From Thermoplasmatota archaeon (lineage in GTDB: Bacteria > Pseudomonadota > Gammaproteobacteria > Burkholderiales > Thiobacillaceae): a DNA stretch of 5,308 bases. Each line of letters opens with the position of its first letter. The first letter of the stretch is position 1. The stretch spans positions 1 through 5,308 of the forward strand of contig JAMCVR010000148.1 in NCBI GenBank assembly GCA_023475455.1, in the 5' to 3' direction. This document shows, in pieces, positions 5,182 to 5,308 of this stretch. The notes beneath the pieces are model-generated. The model did no database searches and was not told the DNA's origin. It saw only the letters and a program-made list of their open reading frames with translations. A program made the position numbers and the translations under genes.

Positions 5182-5308
5182 CCACCTCCGACCCGCGCGA
5201 CGTGCGCTCGACGCTGTACTGCACCGACGTCGCCAAGATGGTCGAGGCGCCGGTGCTGCACGTCAACGGCGACGATCCCGAAGCGGTGGCGTTCGCGGTG
5301 CAGACGGC
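5182..5308 (+). repeat. 127-bp exact direct copy of an internal odhA (sucA) segment at the window end
   Basis: These bases are identical to 4584-4710, offset 598, which encode the stretch from [20 protein letters not shown] to AFAVQT of OdhA. The match begins exactly at 5182 (5181 differs) and runs without mismatch to the last base. 127 is also a common largest k-mer size of de Bruijn assemblers, so an end overlap of exactly this length points to a graph loop at the contig end. It is not an independent gene copy that can be annotated. Confidence 0.93.

Noticed and set aside
4945..5308. A natural insertion or pseudogene cluster disrupting odhA.
   Set aside because: Exact copies of nearby genes in inverted and direct orientation with blunt joins, no mobile-element ends, and a terminal repeat of exactly 127 bp fit a technical chimera better.

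Overview
The window is a GC-rich stretch in which all intact genes read on the + strand. It holds the distal half of a TCA-cycle operon in the order sdhA-sdhB-sdhE-gltA-odhA (sucA). Succinate dehydrogenase running straight into sdhE, citrate synthase and the E1 of 2-oxoglutarate dehydrogenase is the arrangement I associate with Betaproteobacteria. In enterics, gltA is instead divergent from sdhC. The protein sequences (Asp-type 2Fe-2S site in SdhB, long type II citrate synthase) also fit a proteobacterium. A genus cannot be named from this alone.

Layout. Positions 1-718 encode the C-terminal part of SdhA; its start lies outside. Positions 719-1291 form a 573-bp gap where sdhA and sdhB normally almost touch. 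The gap is visibly less GC-rich. It holds a 101-aa GIY-YIG nuclease gene (764-1069) and four copies of a ~32-bp palindromic repeat arranged as two inverted pairs: R1/R2 enclosing the nuclease, and R3/R4 enclosing 88 bp with no gene. sdhB (1292-1987), sdhE (1980-2219) and gltA (2216-3511) then follow with overlapping ends, and odhA starts 12 nt after gltA.

odhA is genuine to about 4944 (about half the usual protein). The sequence then breaks into a mosaic: an 80-bp inverted exact copy of part of sdhB (4945-5024), about 157 bp of a response-regulator receiver domain (5025-5181), and a 127-bp exact direct copy of odhA (5182-5308) that runs to the end of the window. I read this last ~360 bp as an assembly or amplification chimera, not biology, so the apparent odhA stop at 4952-4954 should not be trusted.

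How the genes work together: SdhA/SdhB are the flavoprotein and iron-sulfur subunits of complex II, and SdhE is the factor that helps attach FAD to SdhA. GltA makes citrate from oxaloacetate and acetyl-CoA, and OdhA starts the decarboxylation of 2-oxoglutarate. The most interesting biology is the GIY-YIG/palindromic-repeat unit lodged inside this otherwise tightly coupled operon.
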